From the NCBI GenBank assembly GCA_044866075.1, contig JBIOTQ010000070.1, positions 1-35,656 of the forward strand: a stretch of 35,656 bases of DNA. The letters are read 5' to 3'. Under the pieces are notes generated by a model. That model saw nothing but the letters and a program-made list of their open reading frames with translations, was not told the DNA's origin and did no database searches. Of the stretch, positions 15,424 to 23,316 are shown piece by piece; the first letter of the stretch is position 1; the number at the start of each line of letters is the position of its first letter. Origin of the DNA: JBASRP01 sp044866075. GTDB lineage: Bacteria > Actinomycetota > AC-67. A program made the position numbers and the translations under genes.

Positions 15424-16365
15424 CTAGGTGTTGTCGAGGTACTCCGCGATCCCGGTTGCTTGGCGGCCGTTCATTCGGAAGCGCGTGAGGCCTTCGTGCA
15501 CGCGCGTACCGCCGAACTTCAGCGGGATCACCGACAGAACGTTGCCCTCGATCTTGTAGGTTTCGCCCTCGACGTCCGTCGCCGTGATCGTCAGCGAGCG
15601 GTGAAACGTACCCTCGTAGGTCGTGTCGAGCTCGAAGCCTTTCATCTTGATGGTGCGGCCGTCGCGCCACGCCCAGCCGGCCTGGACCTCGCGGCCTGGG
15701 AAGAAAACAGAGTGAACACCGATCGCGAGGTCGGCGCCGAACGGGATCGAGAACCAGCGCCAGCCCCAGGGCGCGCTCCAGTCGCGCGGGCCCCAAGAGC
15801 GATCGCGCAGCCCGATCCCTTCGACGGCAACGAGGAGATCGCCGGCACGTATCGATCCGTGCACGCGGCAACCTTGCTCGAAGTGCCCGGCGGCCGTCGC
15901 CGCAGCAGCCGCCGCCGCATCGGCGCTCCGTTTGTTCCGGCCGCTCGTCCCGAACGGCGGCATGAACGGATCGAACGCGAGGTCCGCGCGGACCTCCAAC
16001 ACGACGCCCGCCCTCGACTGAGCGCCCGCGATGTCGACCGCATCCGCACGCGCGACGGCGAGGCCTTTGCCGTGCGCCTCGACGACCCACCGCGCGAGCT
16101 CCTCACGACGCTCGTGCGCGATCCCCCCAACGCGCGCGTTCTCGGGGATGTCGCGCCGTTGCTCGCGCTCGAGCACGGCGACGGCGCCGCCCTCGGGCAG
16201 GAACAGGAACAGCATCGCGTCGGCGGTCCCCTCGTTGGGACGGAACCCGATGCGCGAGAATCCGGCGAGGCCCGTCGCCGTGTCGACGAAGTTGAAGTAG
16301 GTGCTCTCGCTCCAGGCCGACTCGGCGCCCTTCTCGTGCGGGTGGTCGTCGCGCGGTTCGATCAC
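15424..16365 (-). CDS. Lipocalin-like protein (DUF7064 / CrtC-AttH-like)
   Basis: A 313-residue beta-rich soluble protein. The GLRDRSWGPRDWSAPWGWRW region (about 197-216) is the hallmark of the hydroxyneurosporene-synthase/AttH-like fold, now often labelled DUF7064. The N-terminal half holds a first barrel (FNFVDTATGLAGFSRIGFRP), the C-terminal half a second. Relatives handle hydrophobic polyene, terpenoid or steroid-like ligands, but many are uncharacterised. It begins 7 nt after the LLM oxidoreductase and ends the catabolic-looking gene run led by the acyl-CoA dehydrogenase. Ligand unknown. Confidence 0.7.
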   Translation of the reverse strand: MIEPRDDHPHEKGAESAWSESTYFNFVDTATGLAGFSRIGFRPNEGTADAMLFLFLPEGGAVAVLEREQRRDIPENARVGGIAHERREELARWVVEAHGKGLAVARADAVDIAGAQSRAGVVLEVRADLAFDPFMPPFGTSGRNKRSADAAAAAAATAAGHFEQGCRVHGSIRAGDLLVAVEGIGLRDRSWGPRDWSAPWGWRWFSIPFGADLAIGVHSVFFPGREVQAGWAWRDGRTIKMKGFELDTTYEGTFHRSLTITATDVEGETYKIEGNVLSVIPLKFGGTRVHEGLTRFRMNGRQATGIAEYLDNT

Positions 16366-16372
16366 GGCCGGA

Positions 16373-17512
16373 TCACGAAGGACCGCCGCGCCGCAGCAGG
16401 CGCGCGCAGCGGACGAGGGCGGTGAAGGACCCGATTGCCTTCTGGGGCTTACCGATCGCCGTGATGTTGTTGAAAACGACGTGCTTCAGGCCGACGCGCT
16501 CGAATTCCCGGACGTGCATCGCCATCTCCTCGGGCGTGCCGTGCGGGAACAGGGCGTGGACCACCTCCCAAGGCACCTTGTCCATCGCCGCGCGCACGTC
16601 CTCGGGGGAGAAACGGCCCGGCACGAAGTCGAGGATGCCGCCGAAGCTCTCGCCGAACGGATGGACGCCGCCGGCGTCGCTCCACGCGTTCGCGTCGATG
16701 ATGAGCGCGCCCAGCTTCAGCGCCGGCGACTCGAGGACCCCGTGGCACGCCTCGTGCGACGAATCGAAGAGTCCTGTGATCACGAGCCCCGGGGTGACGG
16801 ACAGCGGATCACGTCCTGCCGCGGCGGCCGCCGATCGCACGCGGCCGAGCGCGGTCTCGTACCGATCGACCGTCATCGTGTGCGGGATCCAGCCGTCCGC
16901 GTAGCGGCCGGTCGTCTCGAGCATGCGCGGCCCCATCGCCGCGACCCAGATCGGCGGCGGGCGCTTCAGGTACGGCCGCAACGAGAGGATCGCCCCCGAG
17001 AGCTTGAAGAACTCGCCGTCGAAATCGAAGGGCTCGCGCGAGGACCACAACAGGCGGATCACCTTCAGCGCTTCCTCGAAGCGAGAGGCGGATCGCGTCA
17101 GAGACATCCCGTACGGCTCGGTGTTCTCGCGCTCTCCCGCCCCGATGCCGAGGATGAACCGGCCCTTGGACACGTGCTGCAGCGTGAGCGCGGCGCGTGC
17201 GATCGTCGCCGGGTGCAAGCGCACCGCGTCGGTGACGGCAGTTCCCAGTCGGATCCGCCGCGTCCGAGAGGCGAGGCCGCCGAGGAGCACGAAGGGGTCG
17301 AAGAACTCGTCGGGGTTCTTGATCACGCGCGCGGCCGGGCTGAGGTCTTTCGACCACATGCCCGGCGGGACGACGCCCTGGAAGTGGTCGATCATCCAGT
17401 AGGAGTCGAGACGGACCCGTTCGGCGACGCGAACGAGGATCTTCGTGACCGTGTACGGCGGCCGCGTCGGGTCTTGGACGCCGATCTTGATGCGGTCGTC
17501 GCGGCCGGCCAT
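16373..17512 (-). CDS. LLM-class F420-dependent oxidoreductase, long form
   Basis: A 379-residue luciferase-like protein with SYWMIDHFQGVVP, RIRLGTAVTDAVRLHPATIARAALT, the signature KGRFILGIGAGERENTEPYGM and PPIWVAAMGPRMLETTGRYADGWIP. It resembles the phthiodiolone-ketoreductase / methylene-tetrahydromethanopterin-reductase-like branch, which uses F420H2; the exact substrate is unknown. It starts with ATG 8 nt after the FHA-LuxR gene stop. A 12-bp palindrome (taggacgtccta, 17512-17523) covers the junction and includes both the AGGA ribosome site and the upstream stop codon. Confidence 0.87.
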   Translation of the reverse strand: MAGRDDRIKIGVQDPTRPPYTVTKILVRVAERVRLDSYWMIDHFQGVVPPGMWSKDLSPAARVIKNPDEFFDPFVLLGGLASRTRRIRLGTAVTDAVRLHPATIARAALTLQHVSKGRFILGIGAGERENTEPYGMSLTRSASRFEEALKVIRLLWSSREPFDFDGEFFKLSGAILSLRPYLKRPPPIWVAAMGPRMLETTGRYADGWIPHTMTVDRYETALGRVRSAAAAAGRDPLSVTPGLVITGLFDSSHEACHGVLESPALKLGALIIDANAWSDAGGVHPFGESFGGILDFVPGRFSPEDVRAAMDKVPWEVVHALFPHGTPEEMAMHVREFERVGLKHVVFNNITAIGKPQKAIGSFTALVRCARLLRRGGPS

Positions 17513-17520
17513 AGGACGTC

Positions 17521-18093
17521 CTAGGTTGCGGTTGAGTCTGTGTCGTCCGGAAGGTCGATAAGTCCCAAGCGGAGGGCGGCCGTGATCGCGCCCGAGCGGT
17601 TCTGAACCTGCAGCTTCTCGAAGATGCTCGACAGGTACGCCTTGACGGTCCGTTCGCTCACGAACAACCTCTCGGCGATCTGTTTGTTCGGGAGCCCACG
17701 CGCCAGCAGACGCATCACTTGAAGCTGGCGCTGGGTGAACGTCTGCGCGGCGAACGCCATCGGCTCGGAGACGACCGTCGTCTCCTCGGTGATGAGGGAA
17801 GGATCCTCGAACATCGCGCGACTCGAACCGAGGACGATCGTGTCGCCGTGGTGGAGCTGCCGGATCTGATGGAGGCGCTCGTTATTGACGTACGTGCCGT
17901 TGTGGCTTCCCAGATCCTCGAGCAACACGACGTCCCCGCGTCGCATGAAGATGGCGTGCAAGCGCGAGACGAGAGGATCCTCGAGCGTCAGATCGTTCTG
18001 CTGGCCGCGGCCGATGGTCAGCTCGTCGGAGTTCATCTCGACGCGACGACCGGCGATTGGACCGTGGATGAAGCTGAGCGTCGGTGCCGCCAT
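17521..18093 (-). CDS. FHA domain fused to a LuxR-type DNA-binding domain
   Basis: A 190-residue regulator. FHA domain at about 5-95 with the phosphothreonine-binding residues in LTIGRGQQNDLTL (R29), PLVSRLHA (S43) and LGSHNGTYVN (N65). A LuxR/GerE helix-turn-helix is at about 118-178 (RGLPNKQIAERLFVSERTVKAYLSSIFEKL). The linker holds TEETTVV (102-108), similar to the ETTSV phospho-site of mycobacterial GarA. By inference, a Ser/Thr kinase could phosphorylate the linker and the FHA domain bind it in cis, switching DNA binding. No response-receiver domain is present. The start codon follows the aldehyde dehydrogenase stop directly (TAGATG). Confidence 0.88.
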   Translation of the reverse strand: MAAPTLSFIHGPIAGRRVEMNSDELTIGRGQQNDLTLEDPLVSRLHAIFMRRGDVVLLEDLGSHNGTYVNNERLHQIRQLHHGDTIVLGSSRAMFEDPSLITEETTVVSEPMAFAAQTFTQRQLQVMRLLARGLPNKQIAERLFVSERTVKAYLSSIFEKLQVQNRSGAITAALRLGLIDLPDDTDSTAT

Positions 18094-19695
18094 CTATAGA
18101 GCTCCCCGTCCGAACTCTCTCATGCGCTCGAGCAACCCCTTGAGCTCCGGCCTGCTCCCCGCGAGCGCGCGGATCCGCTCGACGACGCCGGGAGCGTACA
18201 GCGCGTCGATGCCCGCGGTGAAGCCGGCGCGCAGCCGCTCGTCGTAGGGGTGCCACCACAGCACCGGCAACCGGCCCTTGTCGACCGCGATCATCTTCGT
18301 GTGGGAGCACTCGTAGAACCCTTGCGCCGAGTGGGTCACGCCGACGCCCGACTTCTTCACGCCGCCCCACGGCAGCTGGCAGGCCGCGTGGGAGTACATG
18401 TGGTCGTTGACCCACACGCTGCCGGCGTCCAAGCTCCGCGCGATCCGCACGCCGCGTGACGTGTCCCGGGTCCACACCGACGCGCCAAGCCCGTAGTCGG
18501 AGTCGTTCGCCAGCGTCACCGCTTCCCTCTCGTCGGAGAAGGGCATCAAGGGGATGACCGGTCCGAACGTCTCGTCGCGCATCAGCGACATCTCGTGGTC
18601 CACTCCGGTCACCACGGCCGGCGCGTACCACTTGCCCGGCAGGCCGACGTCGGCCGGTCCACCCGTCAACCGCTTGGCGCCGCGCTCGAGCGCGTCCTCG
18701 ACCTGCGTGTCGACGATGCCGAACTGCTCGGGAGCGGCGAACGGTCCGATCTGCGTTCCGGGATCGAGCGGGTCTCCCGGCGTCACGCGCTCGGCGAGCG
18801 CCGAGATGCGGTCGACGAACGGATCCCAAACCTCGCGCGCGACGTAGACGCGCTCGATACCCGAACACGTTTGCCCCGCGTTCGCGGCGCCGCCCCACAG
18901 GATCCCGCGCGCCGCGCGATTCAGGTCTGCGTCCGAGCACACGATCGCGGCGTCTTTGCCGCCGAGCTCGAGCACGTACGGTTTGAGCAACGGCCCGCAC
19001 ACCGACGCCACCTTGCGGCCGACCTCGACGGAGCCGGTAAAGAAGATCTTGCCGATGCCGGGGTGCTGGCACATCGCCTTCCCGATCGCCGCGTCGCCGT
19101 GCACGACGGTGAGAAGACCTTCCGGCAAACCGGCGGCGTCGAAGGCTTGTTTGATCCACTCCCCCGTCAGCGGCGTGATCGGCGCCGGTTTTAGAATGAC
19201 CGCGTTCCCGGACGCGAGCGCGATGGCGACCTCGCCGGCGGGGATCGTGAACGGATAGTTCCACGGCGAGATGATCCCGACGATGCCGATCGGCGAGCGG
19301 TGGAGCATGTGCCGCTTGTGCTTGAGATACAGCTGCGGAGTCGGCACGCGCTTCGGCGAAAGGATCTTGTCCGCGTGGCGCGCGATGAAGAACAGCGTGT
19401 CGATCACCGGCACGACTTCCATCGTGTAGGACTCGATGAGCGTCTTTCCGTTCTCCTTCGAGATCAGCTCGGCGATCTGCGCGTGGTTGTAGCGGACGTA
19501 ATCGGCGGCGCGGCGGATCAGGAAGGCCCTCTCCTTGACCGACAGCGCGCCCCAGCGCTGGTGCGCTCGCGTCGCATCGGCGACGATCGCGTCGAGGTCG
19601 CGTGGCGGCGTCACAGAGACGCGCCCGAGCTCCTCGTACGTCGCGGGGTTGGTGGAAACGAGCTCTTTCGTTTTTGCCTTCTCGCTCAACGTCAT
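18094..19695 (-). CDS. NAD(P)-dependent aldehyde dehydrogenase family protein
   Basis: A 533-residue ALDH. Key residues are N146 in SPWNYPF, the general base E243 in LELGGKDAA, and the nucleophile C277 in NAGQTCSG. GSVEVGRKVA is the cofactor-contact segment. The C terminus is about 40 residues longer than many ALDHs. The enzyme oxidises an aldehyde to the acid; the substrate is not evident. ATG overlaps the stop of the upstream PHP gene (ATGA), and the FHA-LuxR gene follows with no gap. Context suggests oxidation of fatty- or terpenoid-type aldehydes before the acyl-CoA dehydrogenase step. Confidence 0.9.
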   Translation of the reverse strand: MTLSEKAKTKELVSTNPATYEELGRVSVTPPRDLDAIVADATRAHQRWGALSVKERAFLIRRAADYVRYNHAQIAELISKENGKTLIESYTMEVVPVIDTLFFIARHADKILSPKRVPTPQLYLKHKRHMLHRSPIGIVGIISPWNYPFTIPAGEVAIALASGNAVILKPAPITPLTGEWIKQAFDAAGLPEGLLTVVHGDAAIGKAMCQHPGIGKIFFTGSVEVGRKVASVCGPLLKPYVLELGGKDAAIVCSDADLNRAARGILWGGAANAGQTCSGIERVYVAREVWDPFVDRISALAERVTPGDPLDPGTQIGPFAAPEQFGIVDTQVEDALERGAKRLTGGPADVGLPGKWYAPAVVTGVDHEMSLMRDETFGPVIPLMPFSDEREAVTLANDSDYGLGASVWTRDTSRGVRIARSLDAGSVWVNDHMYSHAACQLPWGGVKKSGVGVTHSAQGFYECSHTKMIAVDKGRLPVLWWHPYDERLRAGFTAGIDALYAPGVVERIRALAGSRPELKGLLERMREFGRGAL

Positions 19696-20546
19696 CGACC
19701 CCCCACCCGCCCTGCCCGCTCGCGCGCCAGGGCCTCCAGCGCCTCGAGCACCTCGGGCGCGGTTGTGTTCTCCCCGATACGCCCGCCGTGGTCGTTACCG
19801 TGGTAATCGCTCGACCCGGTCGTCAGCAAGCCCCGCCGCTCGGCGATCGCGCGGAAGCGGGCCCGTGTGTCCGGGTCGTGGTCCGGGTGATCGACCTCGA
19901 TCCCGGCGAGGCCGAGCGGCACGAGCAGGTCGATGAGTTCCTCCTGGCCCTCCGGGGTCTTCGGATGCCAGACCGGATGCGCGATGACGGCCACGCCGCC
20001 GGCTTCACCGATCAGCGTCACGGCCGACTCGGGCGTTAGGGCCTTCTTCTCGACGTACGCGCGGCCGCCTTCGAGGATCCACTCCCGCGTGAACGCGTCG
20101 ACGGTTCTCGCGATAACGCCGAGGTCGACCATCGCCTGCGCGACGTGGGGCCGGACGATGCTCTCTCCCTTCGCGATCCCGCGCACCTGCTCGAAAGTGA
20201 CGGGGACGCCGAGGTCGTTGAGTTTCGCGATCATGCCCTTCGCGCGCCAGACGCGGTCATCGCGGATCAACTCGAGCTCCTCGACGAGACGCGGGTGGGC
20301 GGTGTCGAGGAAGTAGCCGAGGATGTGGACCGAGCTTCCCTGGTACACAGCGGAGATCTCGCTTCCGGGGATGACGCGAAGGCCGAGCGGTTCGCCGGCC
20401 GAGCGCGCGGCCTCCACCCCGGCCGTCGAGTCGTGGTCCGTCAGGGCGATCCCATCGAGCCCCGCCTCGCGCGCGATGCGCGCAACCTGCTCGGGGGGGA
20501 ACGCGCCGTCGGAGTTGTTCGAATGGACGTGCAGGTCGACGCGCAT
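19692..20546 (-). CDS. PHP-domain phosphoesterase, TrpH/YciV-like
   Basis: A 284-residue metal-dependent PHP phosphoesterase. Motifs: DLHVHSNNSDG (H7, H9, with D14 region), LTDHDS, RPHVAQAM, VIAHPVWH and GSSDYHG, covering all four PHP ligand clusters. Characterised relatives (TrpH/RNase AM) remove phosphate from 3',5'-bisphosphonucleosides or trim RNA 5' ends. It starts 5 nt after the acyl-CoA dehydrogenase stop, with AGGA near ATG, and overlaps the ALDH start by 4 nt. Its place between CoA-type enzymes may reflect hydrolysis of 3',5'-ADP, a by-product of CoA/ACP turnover; that is inference. Confidence 0.88.
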   Translation of the reverse strand: MRVDLHVHSNNSDGAFPPEQVARIAREAGLDGIALTDHDSTAGVEAARSAGEPLGLRVIPGSEISAVYQGSSVHILGYFLDTAHPRLVEELELIRDDRVWRAKGMIAKLNDLGVPVTFEQVRGIAKGESIVRPHVAQAMVDLGVIARTVDAFTREWILEGGRAYVEKKALTPESAVTLIGEAGGVAVIAHPVWHPKTPEGQEELIDLLVPLGLAGIEVDHPDHDPDTRARFRAIAERRGLLTTGSSDYHGNDHGGRIGENTTAPEVLEALEALARERAGRVGGR

Positions 20547-20551
20547 CCGTC

Positions 20552-21709
20552 CTACGAGGTGAAGGCGTTGACCCCGGTGAGGTGCCGGCCCAACAGGAGC
20601 TTCTGCACCTGGCTGGTCCCCTCGTACAGAGTCGTCACGCGCGCGTCGCGCAGGTATTTCCCGACGGGGAACTCATCGATGTAGCCGTACCCGCCGTGCA
20701 GCTGGATGGCGAGGTTCGCGCACTTCACGGCGGCCTCGCTTGCGACGTACTTCGCGATCGAGGCCTCAACGGTGTTGCGCGCGCCTTTCTCCTTCAGGGC
20801 GGCGGCCCGCCAGACCAGAAGGCGCGCGGCTTCCACCTCGATGAGCATCTCGGCGAGCATCTCCTGGATCAACTGGAATCCCGCGATGGGACGGCCGAAT
20901 TGCTCGCGCTCCTTCGCGTACGCCAGCGAGGCATCGAGGCATCCCTGCGCGATGCCGACGCACCCGGCGCCGAGACTCACCCGTCCGTCGTCGAGCGACG
21001 AGAGGGCGATCTTCATCCCGCCGCCGATCTCTCCGAGGACCGCCGAGGACGGCACACGGACGTCCGCATAGGACAGCTCCGCTGTGGAGGCGGCGCGCAG
21101 GCCAAGCTTGCCCTTGATCTCGGTGGCCGAGAACCCCGGCGTGTCGCACGGCACGAGGAACGCCGTGATGCCCTTCGCGCCCTTCGACGGCTCGGCATTT
21201 GCGAACGTCAGCGCGAGCCCGGCCACGGTGCCGTTGGTGATGAACATCTTCGAGCCGTTCAGGACGAAGCCGTCGCCGTCCCGAACGGCGGTCATCTGCA
21301 GTGAGCCCGGATCGGAGCCGGCCCCCGGCTCGGTCAGGCAGAAGCAGCCGATCGCGTCCCCGCTCGCGAGCTTCGGCAGCCACTGCTGCTTTTGCTCCTC
21401 GGTGCCGTACTTCACGATCGAGGTGCCGACCAGCGAGCAGTTCACGCTCAGGATGCCGCGGATCGACGAGTCGGCCCGGGCGATCTCCTCGATCACGAGG
21501 CAGTACGAGATGGGGTCGAGTCCCATACCGCCGTGCTCCTCCGGGATCGACGCGCCGAGGAACCCGATCGGCTTCATCTTCTCGAGGACCGGCCACGGGA
21601 ACTCCTCACGCCGGTCGTAATCCATCGCGACGGGTGCGATCTCGCGCTCGGCGAAGTCGCGCGCGGTCTTGCGCACGAGCTCCTGTTCGGGGGTGAGGTC
21701 GAAGTCCAC
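20552..21709 (-). CDS. Acyl-CoA dehydrogenase
   Basis: A 385-residue FAD flavoenzyme for alpha,beta-dehydrogenation of acyl-CoA. It has CFCLTEPGAGSDPGS (the usual ALTEPGAGSD signature), FITNGTVAGLALTFA, REQFGRPIAGFQLIQEMLA and QLHGGYGY. The catalytic base fits E363 in LYEGTSQVQ. Length and order are those of short/medium-chain members. The frame is open to 22309 inside tldD, but GTG at 21709 begins the conserved DFDLTPEQ, with GGAGG 5 nt upstream. A -10 candidate TACGCT lies at 21742-21737 (minus). This gene heads the 15424-21709 run. Confidence 0.92.
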   Translation of the reverse strand: MDFDLTPEQELVRKTARDFAEREIAPVAMDYDRREEFPWPVLEKMKPIGFLGASIPEEHGGMGLDPISYCLVIEEIARADSSIRGILSVNCSLVGTSIVKYGTEEQKQQWLPKLASGDAIGCFCLTEPGAGSDPGSLQMTAVRDGDGFVLNGSKMFITNGTVAGLALTFANAEPSKGAKGITAFLVPCDTPGFSATEIKGKLGLRAASTAELSYADVRVPSSAVLGEIGGGMKIALSSLDDGRVSLGAGCVGIAQGCLDASLAYAKEREQFGRPIAGFQLIQEMLAEMLIEVEAARLLVWRAAALKEKGARNTVEASIAKYVASEAAVKCANLAIQLHGGYGYIDEFPVGKYLRDARVTTLYEGTSQVQKLLLGRHLTGVNAFTS

Positions 21710-21803
21710 GGACGCCTCCGGGTCCCAGCGAGCGACAGCGTAGCACCCGTCTGTCGGGAACCTTTGGCCCGGTCGGTCGCTCCGTGTAGGCTCGCGCATC
21801 GCG
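21710..21803. promoter_or_regulatory. Divergent promoter region, acyl-CoA dehydrogenase / tldD
   Basis: Minus side: TACGCT at 21742-21737 implies a leader of about 20 nt containing GGAGG before the GTG at 21709. Plus side: TAGGCT at 21787-21792 ends 11 nt before ATG 21804, leaving only about 4 nt of leader. One direction therefore uses a Shine-Dalgarno and the other is near-leaderless. Confidence 0.5.
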
Positions 21804-23264
21804 ATGGTTGAGGCTGACATCCGGGGGCTCGTCGAGCGCGCGCTCGACGCCGCGCGCGGCGCCGGCGCCTCGTACGCCGACGCGCGATTCCTGCGCGAAG
21901 AGTGGGAGGCGATCGACGTCCAGGATGAGCGCCTGCAGGGCGTGGACCGCGGATCCACGGCGGGGATCGGGATTCGGGTCATCGTCGACGGGATGTGGGG
22001 CTTCGCCGGGACGGCGCGCCCCAAGGACGCCGACGTCGAGCGCGCCGCGGCGAACGCCGTTGAGATCGCGCGGGCGTCGTCCGCGCTGAAAGCGGCGGCC
22101 GTGCGACTCGCGGACGAGCCCGCCCACGTCGCCACGTGGGCGACCGACATACAGGAGGACCCGTTCGCGGTTCCCCTCGACGAGAAGATCGCCACCCTGC
22201 TCGAGGCGGCGAAGCGCATGCGCGAGGTGCACGGTCTCGGCATCGCGGAGGCGTCGATGGATTCCTGGCGGCGGACGTCGTTCCTGGCCACGAGCGACGG
22301 CGCGCGCATCGACCAGACGGTGACGCAGTCCGGCGCCGGGATCCGCGCGCTCGCGATCGGCGAGCGGGAGATCCAGCAGCGGTCTTACCCCAACTCGTTC
22401 CGCGGTCACTTCGCGTGCCTCGGCTACGAGCACGTCCGGGCGATGGACCTGGCCGGCAACGCGCCGCGCCTTGCCGAGGAGGCGGTGGCGCTGTTGAAGG
22501 CGCCGGAGTGTCCGAGCGTCGAGACGACGCTGATCCTGGATGCGCCGCAGCTGGCGCTGCAGGTGCACGAGTCGATCGGCCACCCTGTCGAGCTCGATCG
22601 CGTGCTGGGGATGGAGGCCGCCTACGCCGGAACGTCGTTCCTCGCGCCGCCGGACCGCGGCAACCTCCGGTACGGATCCGACCTCGTGAACATCACCGCC
22701 GACGCGACGCTGCCCGGCGCGCTCGGATCGTTCGGCTATGACGACGAGGGTGTCGCAGCGCAGCGCTCGGAGGTCATCACCGGCGGTGTGTTCCGCCAGT
22801 TCCTCTCCTCGCGCGAAACGGCGCCCGAGATCGGCGAGCCGCGCTCGAACGGAACGATGCGCGCGTCGGGGTGGGACGTGATCCCTCTGATCCGCATGAC
22901 GAACATCAACCTCGAACCGGGCGACTCGTCGCTCGAGAAGATGATCTCCGAGACAAACGACGGAGTGTTCATGTCGACGAACCAGTCGTGGTCGATCGAC
23001 GACAAACGCGTGAACTTCCAGTTCGGCTGCGAGATCGCGTGGGAGATCCGCAAGGGGAAGCGCAAGCGGATGCTCCGCAACCCGAACTACGCCGGAAAGA
23101 CCGTCGACTTCTGGTCGTCGTGCGACGCGATCGGCGGGCGCGACGAGTGGGCTGTGTGGGGCACCCCGAACTGCGGCAAGGGGCAGCCGGGCCAGACGGC
23201 GCGCGTCGCGCACGGCACCGCGCCGGCACGCTTCCGCCGGGTCAACATAGGCGTGAGGGGCTAG
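21804..23264 (+). CDS. tldD: TldD-type metalloprotease
   Basis: A 486-residue TldD protein. The zinc motif HESIGH occurs at 255-260, and the third ligand fits C457 in the C-terminal CGKGQPGQ. TldD forms a heterodimer with TldE/PmbA that cleaves unfolded peptides inside a closed chamber, for example in RiPP maturation and CcdA antitoxin turnover. The partner follows directly. No RiPP precursor or toxin-antitoxin pair is seen here, so it may be housekeeping. ATG at 21804 has TAGGCT 11 nt upstream and no Shine-Dalgarno. Confidence 0.92.
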   Translation: MVEADIRGLVERALDAARGAGASYADARFLREEWEAIDVQDERLQGVDRGSTAGIGIRVIVDGMWGFAGTARPKDADVERAAANAVEIARASSALKAAAVRLADEPAHVATWATDIQEDPFAVPLDEKIATLLEAAKRMREVHGLGIAEASMDSWRRTSFLATSDGARIDQTVTQSGAGIRALAIGEREIQQRSYPNSFRGHFACLGYEHVRAMDLAGNAPRLAEEAVALLKAPECPSVETTLILDAPQLALQVHESIGHPVELDRVLGMEAAYAGTSFLAPPDRGNLRYGSDLVNITADATLPGALGSFGYDDEGVAAQRSEVITGGVFRQFLSSRETAPEIGEPRSNGTMRASGWDVIPLIRMTNINLEPGDSSLEKMISETNDGVFMSTNQSWSIDDKRVNFQFGCEIAWEIRKGKRKRMLRNPNYAGKTVDFWSSCDAIGGRDEWAVWGTPNCGKGQPGQTARVAHGTAPARFRRVNIGVRG

Positions 23265-23316
23265 GCGTGTTCGGCCTCCCACCCACCCGGGTTGACCGGA
23301 TCGGGGGTTCTGGACG

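Noticed and set aside
17512..17523. 12-bp palindrome taggacgtccta as a regulator site
   Set aside because: It is built from a stop codon, a ribosome-site AGGA and adjacent bases inside an operon, so a regulatory role is not needed to explain it.
21606..23282. 558-codon minus-strand ORF opposite tldD
   Set aside because: It is the antisense shadow of a well-recognised TldD. Its translation is Arg/Val-rich with no domain, as expected from GC-rich codons read backwards.
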